DNA from: JBGTFE01 sp049799955
Lineage (GTDB): Bacteria > Acidobacteriota > Blastocatellia > Pyrinomonadales > Pyrinomonadaceae
Length of the DNA stretch: 64,000 nt
Direction: 5' to 3'
Assembly (NCBI GenBank): GCA_049799955.1
Contig: JBARIW010000003.1
Coordinates: 40,078-104,077 of the forward strand
The notes beneath the pieces are model-generated. The model did not search any database. It was given only the letters and a program-made list of their open reading frames with translations, and had not been told where the DNA came from. Of this stretch, positions 33,886-42,741 are shown piece after piece. Made by a program: the position numbers and the translations under genes. Position 1 is the stretch's first letter. Each line of letters opens with the position of its first letter.

Positions 33886-35157
33886 CTATAAGGTAAAGAC
33901 ATACGCTGCACCTTGATTGATACCATTGATACCCGAGCCGATGTCGGCGTTTAAAGACCCGACAATCGCCGTGTTTCCGCTGATAGCGACGCCACTGCCG
34001 AAATTATCGAGTTTCGCGCCGTCCGAAGCGAGCAGTTTAACCTGCTGTGTCCACGTCGTGCCGCTTTTGATAAAGACGTAAGCCGCGCCTTGAGCGCTCT
34101 TTCCGTCGATGTTAGCGCCTTCATCTCCGACAATCGCCGTATTTCCGCTTACAGAAACGCTGTTACCAAACTTATTGTTTTCCTTGCCCTCCGAAGCGAG
34201 CAGTCTGGTTTGCTGTGTCCATGTCGTGCCGTTTGCAACAAAAACGTATGCCGCGCCTCGATTCAAAACACCATCGATGTCAGCGAAAGCGGCTCCAATA
34301 ATCACCGTATCGCCGCTGTTGCTGGCAACGCTGGAACCGAAATTATCGTTTGCCAAGCCACCTGAGGCGAGCAGTTTAGCTTGCTGTGTCCACGTATTGT
34401 TAACGTTTCTGGCAAAAACGTATGCCGCGCCTCGGTCTACAGCCCCGTTGATGTCGGCGCGATGTGCCCCGACAATCCCTATGTTTCCGTTGATAGCGAC
34501 GCTATTGCCGAAGTTATCGAGTTTCGCGCCGTCCGAAGCAGTCAGTTTGAATTGCTGTGTCCACGTCGTGCCGTTTTTGACGAAAACGTATGCCGCGCCC
34601 TGAGAGTCCTTTCCGTTGATGTCGGCACCGGCAGCTCCGACAATCGCCGTGGTTCCATTGATAGCGACGCTGCTGCCGAAATTATCGTTTGCCAAGCCGT
34701 CCGAAGCAGCCAGCTTAACCTGCTGTGTCCACGTCGTACCGCTTTTGATAAAAACGTATGTCGCGCCTCTATCAACAGCCCCATTGACATCGGCAAAAGA
34801 AGCCCCGACAATCACCGTATCGCCGCTGTTGCTGATGGCGACACTGTTGCCGAATCTATCGTTTGCGAAGCCGTCCGAAGCGGTCAGTTTAGCTTGTCGT
34901 GTCCATGTGTTGCCGCTTTTGATGAAGATGTAAGCTGAGCCTTGCGTAGCGCGCCCCGCGATAGTATCTCCGCTAGCGCCGACAATCGCCGTGTTTCCGC
35001 TGATGGCGACACTGGAACCGAAATTCTCGCTTGCCACGCCGTCCGATACGGTCAGTTTGATGTGTTGTCCGCTGACGCTGATGGTAAATGCGCCGCCGAA
35101 CAGTATTAACAGCGCAATCATCGTTAATCCATATTTATTTTGTTTTAATGTTTTCAT
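33886..35157 (-). CDS. Secreted FG-GAP seven-repeat propeller
   Basis: 423 residues from ATG 35157, with an ATG 15 bp upstream as alternative. Signal peptide (YGLTMIALLILFGGAFTISVSGQ), then seven about 57-residue FG-GAP-type repeats, each with KLxASDG, NFGxSVAI, TAIVGA and GAAYVFVK-like blocks followed by TTWTQQ. Seven units give a closed integrin-like propeller, likely for binding at the cell surface. Repeats are very similar at DNA level, so recent duplication or gene conversion is likely. Convergent with the radical SAM gene; no operon partners. Confidence 0.85.
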   Translation of the reverse strand: MKTLKQNKYGLTMIALLILFGGAFTISVSGQHIKLTVSDGVASENFGSSVAISGNTAIVGASGDTIAGRATQGSAYIFIKSGNTWTRQAKLTASDGFANDRFGNSVAISNSGDTVIVGASFADVNGAVDRGATYVFIKSGTTWTQQVKLAASDGLANDNFGSSVAINGTTAIVGAAGADINGKDSQGAAYVFVKNGTTWTQQFKLTASDGAKLDNFGNSVAINGNIGIVGAHRADINGAVDRGAAYVFARNVNNTWTQQAKLLASGGLANDNFGSSVASNSGDTVIIGAAFADIDGVLNRGAAYVFVANGTTWTQQTRLLASEGKENNKFGNSVSVSGNTAIVGDEGANIDGKSAQGAAYVFIKSGTTWTQQVKLLASDGAKLDNFGSGVAISGNTAIVGSLNADIGSGINGINQGAAYVFTL

Positions 35158-35343
35158 TTTAATTAACCTCACAAATGTTTCTGACTAAAAATATTAAGGA
35201 TTTATATAGTTATCCGACCTGATAAGTTGCGCTGTGCCGCTGTTGTCTGCAAGACAATTTCGTCTTTTGCAGAAACGTTCCGGCGCAGGTTACGCAAAAT
35301 CAAGTTAAATACCAAAACCGCTTTTGACGGGTATTTCAAATCC

Positions 35344-35381
35344 CTATTTATTAACGCAACGCCTGGCGCAAAACCGGCTCA
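35344..35381 (-). repeat. 38-bp repeat, copy 1 (inverted)
   Basis: On the minus strand it reads TGAGCCGGTTTTGCGCC then AGGCG then TTGCGTTAATAAATAG. Two more copies lie at 36104 and 39343. It sits upstream of the ECF sigma promoter. Confidence 0.75.
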
Positions 35382-35448
35382 GATTATTTTTCGGATTAAT
35401 TGAAAATTTATCGTGAGGAAAGTTTGTGGTTTGTAAAATCTAATTTTA

Positions 35449-35477
35449 TTGACTTGAATTCGGAATCGTTCTATCAT
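35449..35477 (+). promoter_or_regulatory. Sigma-70-type promoter of the ECF sigma gene
   Basis: TTGACT (35449-35454), 17-bp spacer, TATCAT (35472-35477), the best promoter match in the window. It lies 45 bp before the ATG at 35523 and supports that start over the upstream TTG. Confidence 0.6.
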
Positions 35478-35522
35478 TGGCGAACAAACCAAACTCACTC
35501 AGATAAAACGGGAATTTCTTTT

Positions 35523-36098
35523 ATGGATGCTTCGTCGAAACGCGGGGAAATAACCGAAATGTTAAAGGCTTGCAGCGGCGGCAACCGCGAGGCGATGGAT
35601 AATCTTATGCCGTTTGTCTATCGGGAATTGCAGCGGCAGGCGCATCTTTATCTGAACCGCGAGCGCCGGAATCACACACTGCAAACCACCGCGCTCGTTC
35701 ACGAAGCCTATCTGCGGCTTATCGAACAGCGCTTTGTCGATTGGCAAAATCGCGCGCATTTTTTCGGAATGGCGGCAAATATGATGCGGCGAATTCTGGT
35801 TAATCACGCCGTCAGCCGGCACCGCAACAAACGCGGCGGCGCGGACGAAAATCTGCCGCTCGAAGAAGCTTTGTACGTCGCCGCCGGAGAACGCGACATT
35901 GATTTGCTTGCGCTGGATAAAGCCTTAAACGAGCTTGCCGAACTCGACGAGCGACAGGCAAACATCGTCGAGCTTCGATATTTCAGCGGTTTGAGCATCG
36001 AGGAAACGGCGGAAGTTTTAAAAATCTCACCCGCAACCGTCAAGCGCGACTGGAGCATGGCAAAAGCGTGGCTGCGCTCGGAACTCGGCGGCAAATAA
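35523..36098 (+). CDS. ECF-type RNA polymerase sigma factor (Sigma70_ECF family)
   Basis: 191 residues from ATG 35523. Region 2 (GNREAMDNLMPFVYRELQRQ, TTALVHEAYLRL, FFGMAANMMRRILVNHAV) and region 4 (LDERQANIVELRYFSGLSIE, LKISPATVKRDWSMAKAWL) are clear. The pattern is that of the PF07638 group abundant in Planctomycetes and Acidobacteria, often encoded next to Ser/Thr kinases, not next to anti-sigma factors. That holds here: the kinase at 36189 follows after 90 bp. Regulation by phosphorylation is a reasonable inference. The 38-bp repeat follows five bases after the stop. Confidence 0.88.
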   Translation: MDASSKRGEITEMLKACSGGNREAMDNLMPFVYRELQRQAHLYLNRERRNHTLQTTALVHEAYLRLIEQRFVDWQNRAHFFGMAANMMRRILVNHAVSRHRNKRGGADENLPLEEALYVAAGERDIDLLALDKALNELAELDERQANIVELRYFSGLSIEETAEVLKISPATVKRDWSMAKAWLRSELGGK

Positions 36099-36103
36099 TT
36101 GTC

Positions 36104-36141
36104 TGAGCCGTTTCCGCGCCGGAAATTGCGTTAATAAATAG
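36104..36141 (+). repeat. 38-bp repeat, copy 2
   Basis: TGAGCCGTTTCCGCGCC then GGAAA then TTGCGTTAATAAATAG, starting five bases past the sigma stop. GAGCCGTTTCCGC repeats directly after it, and TTAATAAATA (36131) pairs with TATTTATTAA (36166-36175), so a hairpin can form ahead of the kinase gene. Confidence 0.75.
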
Positions 36142-36188
36142 AGCCGTTTCCGCCGGAAGCGATTTTATTTATTAATTTACCCGTTTTT

Positions 36189-39100
36189 ATGAACCGCGAA
36201 GACTATCAAAAGGTCAAACAAATCTTTCAATCCGCGCTCGACGCCGCGCCGGGCGAGCGCGACGATTTTTTAGACGAAGCCTGCCGTGAAGATAAAGATT
36301 TGCGCTTTGAGGTCGAGAGATTGCTCGATTCGCTTGACAGCGATTATCTCGAACAGCCCGCAATCGGCAAAATGGCTGAATTTATTGCCAGCGAAGGATT
36401 GAGAATCGGGCAAACCGTCGGGCGTTACGAAATTCTGGAAAAAATCGGCGCGGGCGGAATGGGCGAAGTTTTTCTCGCGGAAGACCCGCGTTTGAAACGC
36501 AAAATCGCCTTGAAAATTCTGCCCGCGATGTTTAGTCAGGACAAAGAGCGACTGCGACGTTTCGAGCAGGAAGCGCGCGCGGCGTCCGCCCTGAATCATC
36601 CGAATATTTTAACCGTTCACGAATTCGGCGCGGAAGACGGCAGCGTTTTTATCGCGTCGGAGTTCGTCAAAGGCGAAACTTTGCGCGAGCGTATCGCCGC
36701 CGCGCCGGTTGATTTGCGCGAGGCTCTGAGCATCGTTTTGCAGGTTGCCGCCGCCTTAAACGCCGCTCACGAATCGGGCATCGCGCACCGCGACATCAAA
36801 CCCGAAAACATAATGCTGCGCGACGACGGTTTCGTAAAAGTGCTGGATTTCGGCTTGGCAAAGCTGACCGAGAAGAAAAATGAAATCGCCCGCTCCGATG
36901 CCGAAACGCTGTCGCAGCTTAATACGACGCCGGGTTTGGTGATGGGAACGGCGGCGTATATGTCGCCCGAACAGGCACGCGGGCTGCCGACCGACGCGCG
37001 AAGCGACATCTGGAGCTTCGGCGTCGTGCTGTATGAAATGATTAGCCGGAGACAGCCGTTCACGGGCGGAACATCGAGCGATAAGATTGCCTCAATCTTA
37101 AAAAGCGAGCCTGCGCCGCTCGATGCGAACACACCGCCGGAACTCGTTCGAATCGTCCGCAAAGCCCTGCAAAAAAATCGGGACGAGCGTTATCAAATTG
37201 TCAAAGATTTGCTGCTCGACCTTAAAACCTTCGAACATCAACTGGAGTTTGCGCCGTTTTCCGTTTCGGGCGGCGAAGCGTTCAAAAAAACAGCGCCCGG
37301 CAATTTTGACGCGGCAACGTCATATTTTGAAGCTCCGACCGGCGAAAATCGCACTGATTTTAACACCAATCCGATATTTACTGCTCGTTCGCGCCTGCCG
37401 AATGGAATTTTGATAGCGGCTTGCGCTCTTTTGATTACGCTCGCGGGCGCGGCGGTACTTTGGAAATTCATTTCTCAAAATCGAAATCAGGTATCAACAA
37501 ATCTGCTGGCGTCGCTCCGCGTCAGACCATTAATAAACTGGAACGGCGAGGCGGGCGAAGACGGAGCCGGAGCCAGATTTTCGCCGAACGGCGCGATGAT
37601 TGCTTACTCTCTGACAAAAAACGGGCGAAGAAATATCTGGACGAAGCAGATTCCCGAAGGCAAACCTAATCCGATTACCGACGGCAACTGGGATTATTAC
37701 AATCCGGTTTGGTCGCCTGACGGTCAGCGGATAGCTTTTGTTACAAACCGTGATAATCAAACCGCGATTTGGTCGATGCCGTTTTCCGGCGGCGAGATGA
37801 CGCCAATCAAACCGATAGAAGGCGTTAACGTAGACTTGTTAAAATGGTCGAAAACCGGCGCGACGATTTATTATAGGCAGAGATTCAACCTTTTCGCGCT
37901 CGACGTTGCTTCGAGGCAGATTAGCCGGATAACAAATTTTGATTCAGCCGCCGAGGCGCAGTTTTTCAGCATTTCGCCCGGCGAAGACCGCATCGCTTAT
38001 TCGGCGGGCGCGAATGAAAGGCTTCGTATTTTTGTAATGCCGATGGCGGGCGGCGAGCCTGTTCAGGTTACGAATGATGCCGAAGCCAGCGACGAATATC
38101 CGTTTTGGCTGCCCGACGGCAAGCGTATAATTTACAGCTCACAGCGCGAAGGCATTTTTCAAACCTGCATCGCTTATCTGGACGAAGGCAGAACGGAGCA
38201 GCTCAATCTCAGCATCAGCGACACTTTGCTCAGCGATGTCACGCCCGACGGCAGCAGAATACTTTTCGAACAAGGCAGAGAAGAAAGCGATTTATGGCAA
38301 ATCAAACCTGCCGACAAAAGCGAAACTCAAATCACTTTTGAACCGGGGCTTGAGCTTTGGTCTGACGCGTCGCCCGACGGAAAAAGCGTTATTTTTCAAG
38401 CCGCCACCGAATCGAAGCATTTGCTTGAAGGCGCGATACAGATTCGCTCGACGGACGATACGCAGCAGATAAATATCGCCGCCAACGGATTTTCCCCGAA
38501 ATTCTCGCCGGACGGCAGCAAAGCGGCGTTTCTGCGCGACGCCGACAAGCTCATCAATCTCTGGATAACGGGCAGAAACGGCGCGGACGAGCGGCAGTTG
38601 ACGACCGGAGGAATCTGGTTTCCGGGCTTTACGTTAATGCCTTACAATCGCGCGCAGGTCAGAGATTATAGCTGGTCGCCGGACAGCGCGAGCCTGATTT
38701 ACTGCGCGAAGAAAGACGGGCTGTGGAACGTCTTTCAAATCGCCGCCGACGGCGCGAGCCAGCCGCAGAGAATATCTGACAATACGGATGAAAACGTCTG
38801 GCTTTCCGGTCCGGTTTTTGCGCCCGACGGCAAACGCATCGCTTATACTTCGAGCGCCGTTAAAGCATCTGCCGACGGGAAGAAAACGACAAATCTTTAT
38901 CTTTTCAGCGGCGGAAATTCAGCGCTGTTATTTTCGTCCGAATCGGTTTTTAAGTTAATCGGCTGGGAAGAATCCGGCAAAAATTTGTTAATTGCGATGC
39001 CTGAAGACAAAATCGCCGCTAAACCGACTAAAATTAAATTAATTCTCGTCTCCGCCGCCGGAAATAATCAAACGGATTTAGCTTCAATCGAAGCGGCGTA

Positions 39101-39338
39101 TTTCAATAACATTCAACTCTCGCCCGACGGGCGCAGGATTGCTTTCGCCGCGCACGAAGACGGGAAAGATAATATTCGAATTATTTCGAGCGCGGGCGGC
39201 GAGCCGGGCAGGGCAATCGTAAATGTTGACCCGAGCGTGTATATTTCCGGCATCGCGTGGTCGCCTGACGGTAAGGCGATTTATTACAGTAAGCAGAAAA
39301 CGGCGAGAACGATTTCAATGATTGAAAATTTTAAATAA
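36189..39338 (+). CDS. Transmembrane Ser/Thr protein kinase with PD40/TolB-like propeller sensor
   Basis: 1049 residues. A short N-terminal helical region (1-75, REDYQKVKQIFQSALDA) of the type seen in kinases paired with ECF sigma factors, then a Hanks-type kinase (about 79-350). It has the glycine loop IGAGGMGEV, lysine K109, catalytic HRDIKPEN (200-207) and DFG (220-222). A TM helix lies at about 405-427. The remaining 620 residues contain repeated PD40 units (WSPDGQRIAFVT, FSPNGAMIAYS, LSPDGRRIAFA), a propeller outside the membrane. It likely senses an external ligand and signals to the adjacent sigma factor; this is inference from gene order. Confidence 0.9.
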   Translation: MNREDYQKVKQIFQSALDAAPGERDDFLDEACREDKDLRFEVERLLDSLDSDYLEQPAIGKMAEFIASEGLRIGQTVGRYEILEKIGAGGMGEVFLAEDPRLKRKIALKILPAMFSQDKERLRRFEQEARAASALNHPNILTVHEFGAEDGSVFIASEFVKGETLRERIAAAPVDLREALSIVLQVAAALNAAHESGIAHRDIKPENIMLRDDGFVKVLDFGLAKLTEKKNEIARSDAETLSQLNTTPGLVMGTAAYMSPEQARGLPTDARSDIWSFGVVLYEMISRRQPFTGGTSSDKIASILKSEPAPLDANTPPELVRIVRKALQKNRDERYQIVKDLLLDLKTFEHQLEFAPFSVSGGEAFKKTAPGNFDAATSYFEAPTGENRTDFNTNPIFTARSRLPNGILIAACALLITLAGAAVLWKFISQNRNQVSTNLLASLRVRPLINWNGEAGEDGAGARFSPNGAMIAYSLTKNGRRNIWTKQIPEGKPNPITDGNWDYYNPVWSPDGQRIAFVTNRDNQTAIWSMPFSGGEMTPIKPIEGVNVDLLKWSKTGATIYYRQRFNLFALDVASRQISRITNFDSAAEAQFFSISPGEDRIAYSAGANERLRIFVMPMAGGEPVQVTNDAEASDEYPFWLPDGKRIIYSSQREGIFQTCIAYLDEGRTEQLNLSISDTLLSDVTPDGSRILFEQGREESDLWQIKPADKSETQITFEPGLELWSDASPDGKSVIFQAATESKHLLEGAIQIRSTDDTQQINIAANGFSPKFSPDGSKAAFLRDADKLINLWITGRNGADERQLTTGGIWFPGFTLMPYNRAQVRDYSWSPDSASLIYCAKKDGLWNVFQIAADGASQPQRISDNTDENVWLSGPVFAPDGKRIAYTSSAVKASADGKKTTNLYLFSGGNSALLFSSESVFKLIGWEESGKNLLIAMPEDKIAAKPTKIKLILVSAAGNNQTDLASIEAAYFNNIQLSPDGRRIAFAAHEDGKDNIRIISSAGGEPGRAIVNVDPSVYISGIAWSPDGKAIYYSKQKTARTISMIENFK

Positions 39339-39342
39339 AATG

Positions 39343-39379
39343 TGAGCCGATTTTGCGCCGCTGTTGCGTTAATAAATAG
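39343..39379 (+). repeat. 38-bp repeat, copy 3
   Basis: TGAGCCGATTTTGCGCC then GCTG then TTGCGTTAATAAATAG, beginning four bases past the kinase stop. The first and last blocks are nearly identical in the three copies, while the middle four to five bases vary. Confidence 0.75.
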
Positions 39380-39440
39380 AGCCCCAAAAAGTAAGACTGA
39401 TTTCAACGATTAAATTTCAAACTAAAAGGAGAAGATAAAA

Positions 39441-39917
39441 ATGGCTATATCAAATGCATATTTAGAAAACATGAGCGAACCGGATAAAGATTCATACATC
39501 AAACTCAGGCAGGCGCTTGATTCGCTAATCTATGTAGCGCTTACCGAATTTGACCTGAGCGACTTCAGAAAAGATAAAACAATAAAAATCACTGATAAAG
39601 AAGAACTCGATGCTGTTGAAGCCAACAGAGAAAATATCGCTAATATCGTATCAAAGGCGGTTCAGAAAGTGATGGTCAAAATCGCCCGGGAGCGGACGGA
39701 ACTCTGGGTTACCGTGGAGTCTGACCGCGCCGTCGATTTTGCCACGCATTCCCGCAAAATACTGGGAACTGAAGAATTTAAGAAGCATTCCGACATACTA
39801 TTAGGAGATAAAACTGCGAATGAAATAGCTGCGGATATTGCGGCACGCGGCGGAGACACGATAACTGCCTGCCCGCCGGGATTTATGCTGGTGGACGGTT
39901 ACTGCGTTCCGATTTAG
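39441..39917 (+). CDS. Hypothetical protein with CPPGF...GYC tail
   Basis: 158 residues with a strong AAAAGGAG ribosome site. No signal peptide. The body is helical and charged (MSEPDKDSYIKLRQALDSL, VEANRENIANIVSKAVQKVM). The C-terminus ends GGDTITACPPGFMLVDGYCVPI, with the only two cysteines of the protein near the end. The CPPGF...GYC pattern recalls short disulfide-bonded or leader/core arrangements, but no RiPP enzyme lies next to it. It sits between two receptor kinases and may be their product or substrate. Function unknown. Confidence 0.7.
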   Translation: MAISNAYLENMSEPDKDSYIKLRQALDSLIYVALTEFDLSDFRKDKTIKITDKEELDAVEANRENIANIVSKAVQKVMVKIARERTELWVTVESDRAVDFATHSRKILGTEEFKKHSDILLGDKTANEIAADIAARGGDTITACPPGFMLVDGYCVPI

Positions 39918-39954
39918 GTCTGCGTCCGAAAAAAGTTTTTGCGATGCCGACATT

Positions 39955-39998
39955 AACTTCCGCGCTGTTGATATGAATCATATCGGCAGCGCGGAAGT
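39955..39998. terminator. Long hairpin, probable terminator
   Basis: AACTTCCGCGCTG (39955-39967) and CAGCGCGGAAGT (39987-39998) with an inner GATATG/CATATC stem. It follows the gene at 39441 by about 40 bp. The T-run after it is poor (GTGTTT), so termination is likely but not certain. Confidence 0.55.
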
Positions 39999-40064
39999 GT
40001 TTAGCAGCGACGCGAATTTATTTGTCCGTTCGAGGCTTTTTGTCTAAACCGCATCGACAAATGT

Positions 40065-40070
40065 TATAAT
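40065..40070 (+). promoter_or_regulatory. -10 element of the second kinase
   Basis: TATAAT, with TTGTCT 19 bp upstream (40040-40045). It overlaps the first candidate ATG (40069), so the true start is more likely the ATG at 40084, giving a very short leader. Confidence 0.45.
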
Positions 40071-40083
40071 GCGCTTGTCCTTC

Positions 40084-42642
40084 ATGCTCGAAAACGATAA
40101 AAAATTCGGACGCTACTTAATTCTCTCGCAAATCGGAAAAGGAGGAATGGGCGAAGTGTATCTGGCGCGCGACGGCAGCCTCAATCGCAAAGTCGCGCTC
40201 AAGATTCTGCCCGAAAAATTTGCCGCCGACGTTGAGCTTCTGCGGCGTTTCGAGCGCGAAGCGGCGACGACTTCGGCGCTGAATCATCCGAATATTCTGA
40301 CGGTTTTCGAGTTCGGCAAAGAAGAAGGCTTGCGTTTTATTACCACCGAATTTGTCGAAGGAGAAACTCTGCGCGACCGTCTAAAACGCGAAGGACTGAG
40401 CTTTACCGAAATTCTGAGCATCAGCGAGCAAACCGCTTCGGCGCTCGCGGCGGCGCACGTCGCGGGAATCATACACCGCGACGTAAAGCCCGAAAACATA
40501 ATGCTTCGCGCCGATAATCTGGTCAAAGTTCTCGATTTCGGTCTGGCAAAAATTACCGAGGAAGCGGAGCAGGAAAACGACCCGAACGCCGAAACGCAGC
40601 CATATCTGAACACGCAGCCCGGAACGGTGATGGGCACGGTTTTTTATATGTCGCCCGAACAGGCTCGCGGAAAAGAAACGGACGAACGCTCGGACGTTTG
40701 GAGTCTGGGCGTTATTTTATACGAAATGCTGACGGCGCATCTTCCGTTCGAAGGCGAAACGGCGAGCGATGTAATTGCGTCGGTTTTAAAAAGCAATCCG
40801 GTGCCGGTTTCTCATTACGCGCCGGACGCGCCGCGCGAATTCAGCAACATTATTACAAAATCGCTGCGAAAAAACGCGAACGAGCGTTATCAGAAAATGT
40901 CCGATATGCTCGCCGAAATTAAAGATTTTCGTCAGGAGATGGAGTTTGAATTAAAGCGACAGAGCAAATCGGCATTTGCGACGCGAAATAATTTATCAAA
41001 CACATATCGAACGCAAACCGCGCCGCCCGACCGTCGATTTGCGACCAATGTTGATGTCGGAAACGCTCCTAAAAGTCCGAAACCGGCAAAAAAATTCCTC
41101 TTGCCGGCTTTAATAGTTTCAGCAATCGTCTGGCTGATTGTTTTCGCAATCAGGTTTTTGTTTAAAACGAGCGGCGGTTTTAATTTAGTTTTGCCGCTTT
41201 TAGTAATTGCCGCAATCGGATTTGTGTATTACCTTTACAAGACACTTTTTTCTCGCGTTAACAGCAAAGATTATCGCTCGATTGCCGTTCTGCCGTTTGA
41301 AAACAGCGGCGGCGACGCCGACATGGAATATTTGTCGGAAGGCATCAGCGAGACGCTCATCAACAATCTTTCGCAGCTTTCGGACGTAAAAGTAATCGCC
41401 CGCAGCTCGTCTTTCAGATACAAATACAACGCGGAAAATTCGCGCGAAATCGCCAAAGCTTTAAACGTCGCGACGATTTTAACCGGCTGGATAATGCAGC
41501 GCGGCGAGAATCTGCAAATCAGCGTCGAGCTGATAAATGCGCGCGATAACACGCAAATCTGGGGCGAGCAATACAGCCGCCGCGCCGACGATTTGCTTTC
41601 GATTCAAAACGACATTTCGCGCGAAATCGCCGACAAGCTTCATCCGCGCCTGACTTTGAGCCAGCACAAATATCTGGTCAGCCACGAAACGACAAATTCC
41701 GTCGCCTACGAGCTTCTCCTGAAAGGTCGTTTTTATCGCGCAAAAGGCGGAACGGAAAGCCGCAAACGCGCGGTCGAATATTTTAACGAAGCAATCGCCG
41801 CCGACCCGAATTACGCGCTTGCCTACGCCGAGCTTTCTTTTACATACCGCATTCTTGTCGGAAGCGGCTCGCTCGACCCGAAGGAATTTACGCCGAAAGC
41901 CGAGGCGGCGGCGCTAAAAGCTCTCGAACTCGATGAAACTCTGGCTGACGCGCATTTCGCGCTCGCGTTTCTGAAAATGAACGCGTGGGAATGGTCAGAG
42001 GCTGAATTTAAATTTAAACGCGCGATTGAGCTTAATCCGAATCTCGCGCGCGCTTACATCGGTTATTCAGGTTATTTGAGCCGGATGGGACGACACGACG
42101 AAGCCGTCGCGGAACTCAAGCGCGCCAAAGAGCTTGACCCGCTTTCGACTATTATCAACGGGAATTTCGGGATAATTTTATACTTTGCCGGAAAATTTGA
42201 CGAAGCAATAAAAATTCTGAACGAAACGCTGGAATTCGACCCGAATTTTTCCTTCGCGCATCTTTATCTCGGCTATAATTATTCGGCAAAAGGAATGTTT
42301 CGCGAAGCAATCGAGGCTTATCTGAAAGCGTTTAATCTCGGACAGGAAACGCCGAGCAATAAAATTTATCTCGGCGCGGCTTACGCCGGAGCAGACGAGC
42401 CGGAGAAAGCGGAAACGATTCTTTCCGAACTGAAAACCGGCGAAAATTACGTCTCGCCCGCCGAATTGGCGGTTTTATACATTGCTCTCGATGATAAGGA
42501 AAAAGCCTTCGCATCACTCGAAAAAGCTTTTAATCTGCACGATTTGCAGCTTCAGTATCTCGGAACCGACCCGGCATTTAAGAGTTTAAGGAATGATTCG
42601 CGCTTTGCTGATTTGCTGAAAAGAATCGGCTTGCCGCAGTAA
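40084..42642 (+). CDS. Transmembrane Ser/Thr kinase with TolB-like and TPR domains
   Basis: 852 residues. Kinase domain (about 8-290) with IGKGGMGEV, VALKIL, HRDVKPEN and DFG all intact. Two TM helices (about 339-360 and 367-385). Then a CyaB-type TolB-like domain (SIAVLPFENSGGDADMEYLS to LTGWIMQRGENLQISVELI, about 398-500) and a run of TPRs to the end (KRAVEYFNEAIAADPNYALA, AEFKFKRAIELNPNLARAYI, EAIKILNETLEFDPNFSFAH). With an even number of TM helices the TPR part would be cytoplasmic, unlike the kinase at 36189. It probably recruits partners via the TPRs. Substrates unknown. Confidence 0.9.
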   Translation: MLENDKKFGRYLILSQIGKGGMGEVYLARDGSLNRKVALKILPEKFAADVELLRRFEREAATTSALNHPNILTVFEFGKEEGLRFITTEFVEGETLRDRLKREGLSFTEILSISEQTASALAAAHVAGIIHRDVKPENIMLRADNLVKVLDFGLAKITEEAEQENDPNAETQPYLNTQPGTVMGTVFYMSPEQARGKETDERSDVWSLGVILYEMLTAHLPFEGETASDVIASVLKSNPVPVSHYAPDAPREFSNIITKSLRKNANERYQKMSDMLAEIKDFRQEMEFELKRQSKSAFATRNNLSNTYRTQTAPPDRRFATNVDVGNAPKSPKPAKKFLLPALIVSAIVWLIVFAIRFLFKTSGGFNLVLPLLVIAAIGFVYYLYKTLFSRVNSKDYRSIAVLPFENSGGDADMEYLSEGISETLINNLSQLSDVKVIARSSSFRYKYNAENSREIAKALNVATILTGWIMQRGENLQISVELINARDNTQIWGEQYSRRADDLLSIQNDISREIADKLHPRLTLSQHKYLVSHETTNSVAYELLLKGRFYRAKGGTESRKRAVEYFNEAIAADPNYALAYAELSFTYRILVGSGSLDPKEFTPKAEAAALKALELDETLADAHFALAFLKMNAWEWSEAEFKFKRAIELNPNLARAYIGYSGYLSRMGRHDEAVAELKRAKELDPLSTIINGNFGIILYFAGKFDEAIKILNETLEFDPNFSFAHLYLGYNYSAKGMFREAIEAYLKAFNLGQETPSNKIYLGAAYAGADEPEKAETILSELKTGENYVSPAELAVLYIALDDKEKAFASLEKAFNLHDLQLQYLGTDPAFKSLRNDSRFADLLKRIGLPQ

Positions 42643-42647
42643 GAATT

Positions 42648-42741
42648 TAGCCACGAACAAACACGAAAGAACACGAAATAAGAAGAAAACTTATATTTTG
42701 GTTTTCTCTTTTTCGTGTCTGTTCGTGTTTGTTCGTGGCTA
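42648..42741. repeat. CACGAA palindrome, 10-nt period, second copy
   Basis: Left arm 42648-42678 and right arm 42709-42741, with words built on CACGAAC and CACGAAAG. The outer ends TAGCCACGAAC/GTTCGTGGCTA match those of the copy at 3088-3161, but the loop differs. It lies between convergent genes and overlaps the SRPBCC stop. Confidence 0.85.

Larger units (their letters stand above)
35158..35522. other. Long regulatory gap upstream of the ECF sigma gene
   Basis: Divergent region of about 365 bp. It holds a hairpin CTGCAAGAC...GTCTTTTGCAG near 35250-35275, one inverted copy of the 38-bp repeat (35344-35381) and the sigma promoter at 35449-35477. No supported ORF. A TTG-initiated extension of the sigma gene through 35400 is rejected because it runs across the promoter. 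Confidence 0.6.

Noticed and set aside
39441..39917. RiPP precursor
   Set aside because: No cyclase, radical SAM or transporter gene is adjacent (the radical SAM gene is about 6 kb away), and the leader is not of a known class. Kept only as a hint.
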